Positions 51,776 through 62,440 of a DNA stretch of 64,000 nt are shown piece by piece; within the stretch, counting starts at the first letter, position 1, and every line of letters starts with the position of its first letter. The stretch spans positions 32,424,501 to 32,488,500 of the forward strand of contig NC_092672.1 in assembly GCF_964355755.1 (NCBI RefSeq). The letters run 5' to 3'. The position numbers and the translations under genes are program-made. The notes beneath the pieces were generated by a model, which worked only from the letters and a program-made list of their open reading frames with translations, had not been told where the DNA came from and searched no databases. This stretch comes from Antedon mediterranea. Taxonomy: Eukaryota; Echinodermata; Crinoidea; Comatulida; Antedonidae.

Positions 51776-51909
51776 AAAGCTCTGTCTACACTATCAAACT
51801 AGTTTGACAAAAAAAGTGTGATGTGCCCAAAATGGTAGTGATTTCTTGTCTATATATGGGAACATCACATTTTTTTGTCACATAAAGTTGATAGTGTACA
51901 CAGAGAATT
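51776..51909. mobile_element. MITE family A copy 10
   Basis: Left end AAGCTCTGTCTACACTATCA is intact. The core is partly deleted (GTAGTGATTTCTTGTC) and the right end lacks one T. Confidence 0.85.
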
Positions 51910-52124
51910 TAAGGGAAACCGAGTTTAATTGGGTCATGATATGAGCATACCAACAGCATCGACACGTCTTCAGGAAGAGTGGCTTATTTAGCCAAAATCA
52001 GCTACTATAGCTCTCTCTAAACTAGCTACTAGCTCCCTCTAAACCAGTTACTAACTATTTTTTTAATAGCTATGTTAGCAAAATATTGCAGTATTGCATT
52101 TATTATATAGGTTCAAACCGGGAC

Positions 52125-53290
52125 TATTTGAAAATGTTAAACATAGCCCCTTTAATAGCTATATTAAGAAAATGTTCATTGCGGTAGTAATTAGGTTCGA
52201 CTGGAACTATCTGAAACCGTTTAACATGGCCCCTTTAATAGCTATAGTAAATTACATTAGGTTCAACTGGGACTATCTGAAACTGTTAAAGACCCCTTCC
52301 CTGCAATTTTGGACGTTTTTTGGAAAATAATACATATCACTTTAAAAACATTAAACCATGTCATTCCGAGTCTTAAATGTACGTTTTATGGTAAATTATG
52401 ATAAAAAGTGAGAAACAATGCACTACCGAAGTAGCTCGCGGCGATCGACCTCTCGTGGACGGTCTTAGGCCTAGCCTAGCTAGGTTTAGTTTTGTAGGCC
52501 TAGCTGGTAAACATCGATAACGTACGAACATCGTACGCTAGCTATATACCTAGCCTGACGTTCTATAGTTGCTGCATTAATTGTCTTTCTATTTTTGCCA
52601 GACTCCGTTGATACAAATTGGGGAAAACCCGGTATTTTCGCTGAAAAGTTAGGAGTCTTCCATTTGTTTTGGCTTCACGATCGATCGAAAAGTGGGCGAA
52701 TTACAGGTGAAAAACAAAAATATCATTCCGCACGCAATGCATTTTGGGATTTATAGCGGGCCGCTATAATTATAGAATCGATTTATTTTTCACATTTTTA
52801 ACCGTTTAAAGACAAAAAAAGTTATCGCAATAGGACCATATAGTATTACTTTTACATTAAATATAGTTTGTGATCTTAAATTAGATCTAAAAAATGTAAG
52901 GAATGGGGCTTTAAACATGGCCCCTTTAATAGCTATAGTGTATTAAATTGCATTAGGTTCAACTGGGACTATCTGAAACTGTTAAACATGGCCCCTTTAA
53001 TAGCTATAGTGTATTAAATTGCATTAGGTTCAACTGGGACTATCTGAAAACGTTAAACATGGCCCCTTTAATAGCTATAGTGTATTAAATTGCATTAGGT
53101 TCAATTGGGACTATCTGAAACTGTTAAACATGGCATCTTTAATAGCTATAGTGTATTAAATTGCATTAGGTTCAACTGGGACTATCTGAAACTGTTAAAC
53201 ATGGTCCCTTTAATAGCTATAGTGTATTAAATTGCATTAGGTTCAACTGGGACTATCTGAAACTGTTAAACATGGCCCCTTTAATAGCAA
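52125..53290. repeat. 71-bp tandem array, interrupted by a TTAA element
   Basis: The anchor CATGG(C/T)CCC or its variants start at 52916, 52987, 53058, 53129, 53200 and 53271, an exact 71-bp period. The unit contains TTTAATAGCTATAGTG and TTCAACTGGGACTATCTG. More diverged units of 65-83 bp precede the transposon from about 52125. The right-hand units are highly alike, the left ones older. Confidence 0.95.
52289..52910. mobile_element. TTAA-flanked TIR element, copy 2 (622 bp), opposite orientation
   Basis: The element begins AGACCCCTTCCCTGCAATTT after TTAA (52285-52288) and ends GGAATGGGGCT before TTAA (52911-52914). It interrupts a unit of the 71-bp tandem array. Removing it with one TTAA restores the array word CTGTTAAACATGG, so the duplication is proven by the intact neighbours. 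Confidence 0.9.
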
Positions 53291-53530
53291 TAACAAAACA
53301 TTACAGTATTCTGATGTTTAAGTTCAACGACTTGAAGCATGACAAGATTATATTTATTATAGGCTTCAAAAGATATTTCGTAAAATTAATTACTTAATTG
53401 TAAGCTGACGTCGTCCGAGCCAATTCAACTCAAGTAAACACATAACAGGAAAACATGTGGCAATTAGGAGATATTAAAAATTCATGAATTCCGTCAAAAC
53501 AAAGTAAAACCAGTCCTAAACATATACCAA

Positions 53531-53667
53531 ATGAGGTGTAATGTAATATGCCCGTATATGGACATGATGATGTCATATCACTACCATATTTGGTCATTAG
53601 CACTACCATATTTGGGCATACCACAAATAATTTTGTCAAACTAGTTTGATAGTGTAGACAGAGCTTA
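53531..53667. mobile_element. MITE family A copy 11 (left end lost)
   Basis: Starts near ATGAGGTGTAATGTAATATG. The right end AGTTTGATAGTGTAGACAGA with GCTT is intact. Confidence 0.85.
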
Positions 53668-55203
53668 AAATGCAATTTAATAAATTTAATTTAACCTTTA
53701 TTATACAATGATGAAGTGCGAGTCAACTTGGTAGATATTTTTGGTCTTTCTATTGTCAGAAAAGAATTATCTCTCATGGGCCTAAAATACCTACAGTATT
53801 TCCAATGCTATATTCATTATGACGATATATTCTCAGTAACATGGGAACATTCTATAATACACCATCTCATGTATATCACATGTGGTGCCTGTATTATGTA
53901 AAGTTAGGTTAAGGGTTATTATTATGTAAGCGTGTATGATACTAGGGTTGTACATGTAAAACACATGTGATGCTGTATTATGGATTTTTTTATGACATAC
54001 AGGAGAAATATAGATACAGTACTGAAGATCAGGTGGAATAAATGGGTAATTACACAAGATTTTTGTTTTAACCTGCCAGTTGGAATTCCAACGAATTTAA
54101 TTTCTCCCAAAAGCAACATTTATAAACCTTAACTATGACAAAATGCAGTATTAACTGTTAGACTTGTTTACGTTGAAAAAGAGTCTTTAAAACAACTGTT
54201 ATGTAGACAAACAGATAATGGGGGCAGCAAACAGATAAATGTCAAACATAATTCAAAATGAACTCTGCATGAACTATAGGATAATAATGTTATTTACTGG
54301 CAAAAATCTCCCAAAAGCATGCAGTACAAAAAATGTAATTCATTTGTCAACCTTACAATATAACACAAGGCTATAACCTAGAAAAAAAAGGCGTAAAATA
54401 CAATCTGAAAGATTGTAATTACTGCCTGTGTAGCTGTGTTAACACAGACAAATCATGTTGACTGTTTATATTGATAGGTAGCCAGTGGGACACGTTCACT
54501 GCATGTGACATTTCTAGGAAAGCAAGCAGTTGTATATAATCTATGAGGGAGACGTGTATTAGGTGACACAATAAATAGGTGCATGATTATATATTCGAGG
54601 AATTGAGTAGGAGTTGATGTTTAACAGTGTATTGGATCGCTGTAAACAACTTGCCCTTTGAAAACTTTTAAATACTATTATTATGGAAAAGTATGTCACA
54701 ACTTATTATATTGCAGTAGAATAGCTATAACTTCAGGATCCAGTGTGAATAGGGATTGTGTTAAAATATTATATTATCATTCATGAAAAAACTGTCTCTT
54801 TCTCCTGAATAATGTAAAAGAAAAAAATGTAGAAAAGAAAAAAATGTAATTGTACTTGTTATGTCTTTCTATAATCTAAAAAAAAAAATAAAAAATTCTA
54901 ACTTTTGTAACTTATCACTGTTCATTATTATGCATGCATTTCTTTAATCATGGACCATTTGTAAGAACATTATTTTAATGAAAATGTCATCCATGTAAAA
55001 TAAGTTTATAAATAAATAAAAATAAATAAATAGGGGTGTTCCAAAGAAAAGGTTTTACTGTACTTGCTTGGGTTTTGTTTGTATGATAGCGTCTATAAGT
55101 AATTGCCCTGAATTAGTTTTTGTAAATCAACATATTGATGATGTCACAAAAGCTTATTAAAATCTTATGTTTTCTGTATCTGTTAATATGGTCCACTATT
55201 AAG
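53668..55203. other. RhoGEF intron, no feature seen
   Basis: AT-rich, with a weak repeat CACATGTG(G/A)TG-C-TGTATTATG at 53878 and 53961, and an (AAAT)n run at 55005-55032. Confidence 0.45.
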
Positions 55204-55205
55204 TA

Positions 55206-55840
55206 CAGTATATCCTCTGGTATAATCCCACGTGACCCGCCAGAACACAAAATTGGGCCGACTTTGGGCTTATACCCGAGGGGTGGGCTTATACCCGAGG
55301 ATCCAAAAATGCAGATCGTCAAAAACAGCACATAGTACACTGTTCCACCATGCGAGCGAGCGCCCTCACGTGTACGACGTTGCGTCTAAATACACGAGGT
55401 GTAGAGTGTCTCGGAAATCAAGCTTATAGTTCGTGTAATTTATCGTAGAATATCTTATTTTAAACATCAATTGAACAAGAATTTATCAAGCAGAAAAGCA
55501 AGTATACAATGTTCGTTAAATAGAAATGTACCAAAGAAATTTAATAAGCTTGTTTATGGCAGCCGATATACAAAATAGTGGTTTTCCGTTTTGGCGACTT
55601 GTAGCGTCGTGTGTGAAGCGATCGTCGTAGCGTATATTAGCCTAGCTTGGTTATGATCAAAGGTAGGTGTATTCGGTGCATGGACGTCGCCAAATACAAA
55701 ATAATGTATTACGACACACACTGTAGATCTTCGAATTAATGGGTGGGCTTATACCCGAGTGCCTCATTTTTCATGAAAATTAGTCAAAAGTCGGGGGTGG
55801 GCTTATACCCGAGTATGGGCTTATACCCGCGTCAGTACGG
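55206..55840. mobile_element. 635-bp TIR element with GGGTATAAGCCCA motifs
   Basis: The right end, read on the minus strand, is CGTACTGACGCGGGTATAAG. The left end CAGTATATCCTCTGGTATAA is a diverged inverted match. TA flanks both ends. The word GGGCTTATACCCG occurs at about 55264, 55286, 55746, 55799 and 55817. The arrangement parallels the 3041-3850 element, so both are probably related non-autonomous families. Confidence 0.65.
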
Positions 55841-55995
55841 TATATTTAGTAAGCAAACTGTAAATGTAATTTTAAATTTAAATACTTTTGTAATATTAGA
55901 TACTTTGCTTAATTTAAAATCAATTGTATTCATCTTAAAAATTAAACTCAACAAAATTAAAATATACTGACCTTCGACATGCTATATCTCCACTT

Positions 55996-56090
55996 AATCT
56001 CTCTGTCTACACTATCAAACTTTATGTGACAAAAAAATGTCATGTGCCCATATCTGGACATGATGATGTCATATCAATACTATATAGGCC
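55996..56090. mobile_element. MITE family A copy 12 (right arm lost)
   Basis: Left end CTCTGTCTACACTATCAAAC and the core GGACATGATGATGTCATATC are present, then similarity stops at ACTATATA. It lies between the two copies of a duplicated RhoGEF exon boundary. Confidence 0.8.
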
Positions 56091-56136
56091 TATACTTAAA
56101 AATTAAATTCAACAAATTAAATAAAAACATACTGAC

Positions 56137-56403
56137 CTTCGACCTCATCTTTGGATGTAAAATGAATATGATCGCTCTGTTGATTAATCTCCATTCCATG
56201 AATGAATCTGATTGGTCCGTTTTGCATGTGGAACGACACCATTGCTGGCCCAGTCACAAGTGGAACGCCTTCTAACCGCGGTAATGGAAAATTTGCGATG
56301 ACTCCGATGTTGGTACCGACCCAAAGAGAGCCGTAGCACGCAAGCATGTGTGTTACTGTGATTGCTTGGCCTGATGGGAAATGTGTTTGAAGTTCACCAG
56401 TAG
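56137..56403 (-). CDS. ARHGEF10: ARHGEF10-like RhoGEF, internal exon of the C-terminal propeller
   Basis: Internal coding exon of 267 nt flanked by an acceptor (TTTTTTCTTTTAACCGACAG, ending at 56404) and a donor (GTCAGT from 56136). It enters with two bases of a split codon, encodes 88 whole codons, and leaves with one base (G). The peptide includes TVTHMLACYGSLWVGTNIGV, then PLPRLEGVPLVTGPAMVSFH and GPIRFI. This follows the ARHGEF10/10L propeller pattern of LLWVGT-x-GV, PVPRLEGIPK-TG-GMVS and GPV-F. The exit phase joins the AA-starting exon at 32231 to give a Glu codon, so the two exons can be spliced directly. Upstream exons were not seen before 64000. DH and PH domains therefore lie outside the window. 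Confidence 0.88.
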
Positions 56404-56786
56404 CTGTCGGTTAAAAGAAAAAAGTATGATTAGGATATGTAAACAAATTAGAATATTATTTATAATTAATGCTTTTTATTGTGTGTATTATTCTTCTTTT
56501 TAATTTTTTTTTGGAACATAAATTTAGTTAGAAAATGATTTCTTTCAGAAAGAAACTTAAAAAAACCACAGAGACAAACAGTTAATCATACCCTATAGAA
56601 AAACATCTGTGATCCCGCCGAGATCCTGGTCGGGATTTCGGACGAAAATATCGGGATCCCGATCTTATGATTACCCATCCCGTATCGGGTTTTTCGTCGG
56701 GATTCACGAAAAAATCTGGATTTTTGGTTAAGATATCGAGATCCTGCTCAATGTCCCGATCTTTTGGGAATCCTGATTTTCTCATC

Positions 56787-57105
56787 TAAACATAAATCTT
56801 TTTTTTTATTTGTTATCTGCACTAGCTTATAAGGCCTACTCCAACCATAGTTCATGTATAAAACTGATATTTTCGTGGTTTTTATCGGAAAAGGGTTTTA
56901 TCATTTAATCTATTTTGAAACATATTTGTATAATATGAATTTTGGTGGCTTAATTGGTAATTGTGTAGATAATGTATCACATGATAACCCTAATAAGCAA
57001 AGATTCTAGATTTAATGTATGATAACACTATATTATTATCACCATTTTCAGTTTACTACAATAACATTATCCTTAATTGCCTTGTGTAAACTAATTTTGA
57101 AGTAA
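56787..57105 (+). repeat. Direct duplicate, left copy
   Basis: Shares TTTGTTATCTGCACTAGC, AACATATTTGTATAATATGA, TTGGTAATTGTGTA(G/A)ATAATG and CCTTAATTGCCTT with 59073-59280. A stretch at about 56995-57055 is absent from the other copy. Confidence 0.8.
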
Positions 57106-57114
57106 ACACACATA

Positions 57115-57445
57115 GGTGAGTGAGTGAGTGGCCGAGCGGTTAAGACAGTGGAACCGTAATTACGTAGCCATAACATCGGCAAGGGTTCGAGGCTCACTCA
57201 CTCCATGGTTCTGGTGGTAGAACGAGTCTTCTCAAATAAGGACTATAAACCGTAGGTCCAGTGTACACAACTAGCTCGTGTGCACTTTAAAGAACCTAGT
57301 ACATCTTTCGAGACGAGTAGGGGGTTACCCCGATGTATTAGTACATCACAGCCACTGATCACCAACTGGGTCCTCTGGGAGATCAGTCTTTGACTGAAGA
57401 GGTCACCTAGTATAAAAATGAATAAACAAACAAGAAACAAACAAA
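57115..57445 (+). mobile_element. Ser-tRNA-like SINE with a conserved-looking core
   Basis: The head has A-box TGGCCGAGCGGTTAAGAC, B-box GGGTTCGAGGC and complementary acceptor ends (GTGAGTGAG and CTCACTCAC). The body contains AAGGACTATAAACCGTAGGT, GTGCACTTTAAAGAACC and GAGTAGGGGGTTACCCCG. The tail is AAACAAACAAGAAACAAAC. The body resembles core segments of SINEs in other marine invertebrates, from memory only. Confidence 0.8.
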
Positions 57446-57959
57446 TTTTTGGTTGGGAAATTCAGTCGGAAATATCGGGATACGGACCGAAGTCCCGGTG
57501 TTGATTTTTAATCCTGATTACATATACTGTGCCGTACCGGTATTTTAGACAGAAACAACCCTGTCAAATATCCCGTTTTATCAACGTCCATGAAAACAAC
57601 AAGGTTTTTCACTCAGAGATATCCAGTTTCTGATTTTTTTTTATCGAGATTTTTGGTCGCGACCCTGAATGCTAGAATTTCTACAGTAAAACATGGGACT
57701 TCATCGATTTGTTATTGGTTTACTTTTACATACTGTACTACAATTTTCAGTTGTTTTTTGTTCAATACACGAGATGGTACGACCAAGTTCAGCTATTGTT
57801 TAGATACGTACATCGATAAAGGCTAGACACATTATACTTATATATGATATCATTCTTATAAAGTCGATTTCACTACCATCACTAGATTCAGTTGTTTTTC
57901 ATTAATGTTAATCAAAACCAGTTTTATAAGAACCTATAACAAACAGTTTTTTTTTTAAA

Positions 57960-58586
57960 GTAGCGTATACTGAAAAGGACCTTGGAGTTACTTTTGATCA
58001 GTCTTTAAAATTTTCACTACATACGAATGAAGCTGTAAATAAAGCAAATAGACTCATTGGATTGGTAAGGCGATCTTTTGCTTACATGGATAAGGATATG
58101 TTCCTGCCCCTTTATAAAAGTATAATTCGACCTCATCTGGAATACGCAAGCTGTATATGGTACCCTCTCCTAAAAGGTAATTTGGATAAGCTTGAAAGAG
58201 TGCAGCGTAGGGCCACTAAAATTGTCAATAAGTTAAGAGATAAATCTTACGATCAGAGATTAAAAGAGCTTGGATTACCTACACTGAATTACAGAAGAAG
58301 GAGAGCGGACATTATACAAGTGTTTAAAATTATCAAGGGCTTGGATGATATTGAAGCCGAAACCTTTTTTGACTTTAGAGCGGACAGTAGAACAAGGGGC
58401 CATCAATTCAAATTAAGAAAGCCAAGAGCCCGACTGAAAATCAGAAACCACTCCTTTTCATGTAGAATCGTTAACACATGGAACAATCTATACCACACTA
58501 CAGTACAAGCAGAAAACATAAATGCATTCAAGGATCAACTAAACAAAGACAGAGCAATGGGAGATAAATTTTGCTACCAATTCTAG
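57960..58586 (+). pseudogene. 5'-truncated CR1/Jockey-type LINE, reverse transcriptase C-terminus
   Basis: The open frame carries the end of a non-LTR retrotransposon ORF2. It starts abruptly with VAYTEKDLGVTFDQSLKFS, continues into YKSIIRPHLEYASCIWYP and LDKLERVQRRATKIVNKL, then RTRGHQFKL and IVNTWNNLY, and stops with TAG at 58586. This is the thumb and tail region typical of CR1/Rex/Jockey-clade elements. The catalytic FADD region and the endonuclease are missing, as expected from 5' truncation at insertion. About 190 bp of 3' UTR appear to follow. The remaining 209 codons contain no stop, so the copy is not very old. It has no host function. Confidence 0.9.
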
Positions 58587-59072
58587 ATAAATACAGAAGA
58601 AATGGAGGGCGTTTAAAAGGCATTTGCCTTAATCAAGAGCCCGAAGATTCAAGTAAGATACATAAATATGTCTCCCGTTATAAAATGTGAAAGTGATACG
58701 GTGTCACTGATGACAATTTATTAGGTAAGAGACCATTACTTCATTCATTGTTCATTCATTCATTTTTATTTGTCATTACATATTTGTTTATTTCATAACA
58801 TTGTTGGGTTGTTGTTATTTCATTTTTCCATTTTCAAAAGTTTTTATTGGTTGGTTTATTAACCTTAATACTATTGATTACAAATGTTGAGTTTGTTTTT
58901 GTTCAAGATGTTATTGTTTTAATAGTAAGATGACCAAGTTGAGTTCTTTTAATAATATGTTGAGGGTAATCTATTGGTTTCCTAGCTGATGAGTGCACTG
59001 TGCTTGTTTAAATATGATAATATACTGTAGTATTCCTATTTTGTGCTGAAATGAGTTAAAGTTTTCCATATC

Positions 59073-59280
59073 TAAAATAAATCTTTTTGTTTAATTTGTT
59101 ATCTGCACTAGCCTATAAAACAAATATTTTCTGGGTTTCTATAGGAACACTGTTTGTTATGTTATCGTTTAATTTATTTTGAACCATATTTGTATAATAT
59201 GAATTTTGTGGCATAATTGGTAATTGTGTAAATAATGTATCACATGTTGATGATATCCTTAATTGCCTTTGTAAGTAAAC
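59073..59280 (+). repeat. Direct duplicate, right copy
   Basis: Same orientation as 56787-57105, about 2.3 kb away. The SINE at 57115 and the LINE fragment at 57960 lie between them. Confidence 0.8.
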
Positions 59281-59711
59281 TTTACCCATCATGTGTTTTG
59301 TTATAGGATTTAATATTATTTGAGTTTTTAACTTTGAGTTGGTTAGATGCAAAAGATTCAACTGCATATTGTAAATTAAGGTATGTGTTAACTTACTTAT
59401 TTTTAATTTATTTATTTTTTAGGAATACAGTAGTAATCAGCAGAATTTACGTTACATTAAAAAACAATTTATTATAAATATATATACAGGTAAAAAAGCA
59501 TATAAAAAACAATGAGAAGAGGGATTTGAAAATTGCATTACTAAATAATTTAGAAGTTCTATTATCATACAAATTTAAATGAAAGGACTAGTTAACTATA
59601 AAAACATAACAAATTTCTTAAATGTTTTTAGAGGATTTTATCAGCAATTATATTTATTAATTAGTTATCCGCACTTGTTTTACTTAATTTAACATTACAA
59701 TATATAACCAT

Positions 59712-61986
59712 CAGTGGCGTATCCAGGATTTTGAATTGCCAATTTGCCGACAAAATTAGTGTCATTACCTGTACATGTGGTGATCAATATAATGTTCTAG
59801 GATTGCATAATAGTCATGTTGTCTTTAGGGATAACGATGCAAAATTAAAACCAAATTAAATATTATCTGTTAGTATGTTGTATTAATATTACAATAAAGA
59901 AAGAATTAGGGAAATCTGACTTGTAGTTTTCGAAATATAGGGTCTAAAATATCGCCGAAAATGATCGTTTTTAGTCACGAAAGAAGTAAAACAATTTGCA
60001 GCCTCACAGTCGACAATTGTGTTAACTATGCCATTTTTGGTTAAAATAATTAGATATAATTACGTTTTTTAGTAATTTATTTTATATATCATCATTGGAA
60101 ACATCAATAAAACATTACATGTTTATAAAATATATATAAGTTGTTTACTTAAAGTGGAGCTACACTCAGACTTTCTCAGCTTATATTATGTTTAAGTATG
60201 TTTAATTGAAAGTGATTACATAAAAAAAACCAGGAAAATACGGAAATATTTTCCAAAAACTCATTTCTAAAAAATCGGTCAGAAAATAGTGTTATTTAAC
60301 AAATTACAGTTTTTCAGTAACTTAGGGGTTATTAGTTTACAATACGTCGCGAAACGCGTTACACTTAGCGACTGACGCGTTTTAGTCGCTGGTCAACGCA
60401 TTGTGGAAATGTCTTCCCTTTGGTAAATTATGTGTCGAAAAATGGGGAATAAATTTTATACACACAATTAATACGATTTGTTTAGGCCTAAGTAATATTT
60501 CCGATAAGAATGTCAGTATAATTTACATGTAACCTCATGATTTTCACTGTACAACAACAGCATAATAATCTTATCAGATTGCTTTTAACTTTAAGCTAGG
60601 GCTAGGCCTAGCTAAGCCGTCTGCTCAGCCTAGCTAGCCTTGAATTTTTGTCTAGAGGCCTATGTATTCATAGGCATGGTCGTTTCGCCCCATTTATCGT
60701 TCCTGGGTTACATACCTACACTCTAGTAGGCCTAGCTTTATTGAATATATAGCCACATCTTTCTCAAATCTCGTTAAATTTGACATTTTAGTAATAGTCT
60801 CATAATCACATTATTACACTGTGAAACATAATAGGGTCACATTCAGAATGTTTTAATATACTTTTCGCCCGTCAAAAATAACATCGCGACAAAATAACAG
60901 ATTGCCAGCTGCAGTAGTGTGATTGTGAAAAATGTCACGTGATCGTACTCCCTAGCAAAATAAAAAACCCAATTGGACCCGAACGGGGGAAAGTGTCTAT
61001 TTACGCAAAATTGCACAATGTATACGTGATAAAAATACCAGAAATAGAAAGATCTGGAAAAATTACATAAATAAACATTTTACATTTTTTTTTTTGGTGA
61101 AGAAATGAATTTTTTAGGATTATTCCAATATACCCCCCTTTTGCATGTAAAAGTATAGGAAATTACAAGGTATCCCCCCAAAACGCAAAAAGGCGTGATT
61201 TTCAAGAAAATCGTACTCATTGAAAAAAATTTCAAAAAAATATTAAGTATAAGGGATGATATTTTTAAATAATAGTTGAAATGTATGAAAAATAGTAATT
61301 TTCTGGGTGGAGCTCCACTTTACTTAACGGAATTCGGACAAATTCATTGCTCTAAATTTGTGTAGTAACGATCAGAGAGTGACTTCACGGTACACGTGTG
61401 AGAGAAAACATTCCGCTGCGGGTGATTCGCATCCACCAATCAAATCAGTCAGAATCCAAAATCATTCAACCGTGAGCAATGCCGATCACGGAATAGTTCA
61501 GCTTTGATTGGCTTATGATGACATCATATCACAAAATAGTGGTTTTGTAGTTGAGCCTCACGGAATATTCACAATTTTGTTTCAAAAATGAAATATACAA
61601 TTTGAATAATAAATGCCACATTTTTTGGCACTTATAATAGATATATCTTAGAAAAAAAAGCACATGGCATGTGGAACTATATTATCTTGGCGTAGGAAGA
61701 CAAACAAAAACAAGGTTGAATAGGGTAAAGTCACCGGCGGACCGTTCGAAAACTTTGAGTAAACAATCTAGCGCGTACGGCCATACGTGCTAGATGATAA
61801 GATATTTTAACCACATTTTTTACGTGTTTGGTGATGTAAGGAAAATAAAAAATAGTTGATCTGAATGGAAATAAAACAAACACTCAATATAATAATATTT
61901 GCCTAACTTTACGCAATGGTGTGCCGATGGCGGACGCCAGAAAGGAGGGGGGGCGGCCCCCCTGCCCCCAACTGGATACACCACTG
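59712..61986. mobile_element. hAT element, 2275 bp, carrying a nested element
   Basis: Ends CAGTGGCGTATCCAGG (59712) and CTGGATACACCACTG (ending 61986) are flanked by the 8-bp duplication ATAACCAT (59704-59711, 61987-61994). CAGTGG ends with an 8-bp TSD are diagnostic of hAT. A G-rich run follows the right TIR. There is no intact transposase; 1.17 kb of the length is a nested insertion. Confidence 0.9.
60153..61319. mobile_element. TIR element nested in the hAT, 1167 bp
   Basis: Ends AGTGGAGCTACACTCAGA (60153) and TCTGGGTGGAGCTCCACT (ending 61319) are inverted matches. They are flanked by the 8-bp duplication TTACTTAA (60145-60152, 61320-61327). No coding frame. It is younger than its host element. 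Confidence 0.85.
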
Positions 61987-62418
61987 ATAACCATAATGTA
62001 GTCCTACAATTCAATATTTTGAGATTAAACACAAATGAGATGTCATCATCAGAAATTTATTTATTTTTATACTTAAGTTGATTAGTTGAACTTTCAACAT
62101 TTCAGCTTTTTGTTTTTTGATTTTGATTGTCTTTTATGTATTAACACTTTTATAAACAGTACTGACTTTGAAAGTGGATCAAAGATATACATACTGTACA
62201 TTATATAGCAAACAAAACATAAAAAACATACAAACACATTGCAAAGAAAATACAAAATACTAACAGTTAAACCGCTACAATAAAAGGCAAACAAAATATA
62301 AAAAAAATAAAATAGCATTTATTTATTTTTTAAATGTTGTAAATACATTCATAATTTTATAACAAACACTTGTTTGTTTCCTTTTCATATTTATACATAT
62401 TAATAGTAATACATTGCA

Positions 62419-62425
62419 TTTTCAG
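62419..62425 (+). promoter_or_regulatory. Likely 3' splice site in the 5' UTR of the Ig gene
   Basis: TTTTCAG ends 15 bp before the ATG at 62441, with a T-rich stretch upstream. It suggests that the intronless coding region is preceded by a spliced non-coding exon. Confidence 0.45.
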
Positions 62426-62440
62426 ATTACAATTTGAAAA

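Larger units (their letters stand above)
32232..56136 (-). other. 23.9-kb intron of the ARHGEF10-like gene
   Basis: Defined by the donor GTCAGT at 56136 and the acceptor CAG ending at 32232, with matching phase. It contains most transposons of the right half: the 37876 element, both TTAA elements, the 71-bp array, the 46766 element, two SINEs and several MITE copies. A small additional exon of a length that preserves phase cannot be excluded. Confidence 0.65.

Noticed and set aside
56582-56785. 67-codon minus frame rich in Arg, Asp and Pro
   Set aside because: It is a translation of a degenerate CGGGATCCCGATC-type repeat and not a gene.
57115-57190. tRNA-Ser gene
   Set aside because: No proper anticodon loop, and the SINE body follows at once.
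56787-59280. LTR retrotransposon with direct terminal repeats
   Set aside because: No primer-binding site, polypurine tract, gag-pol frame or target duplication found between or around the duplicates.
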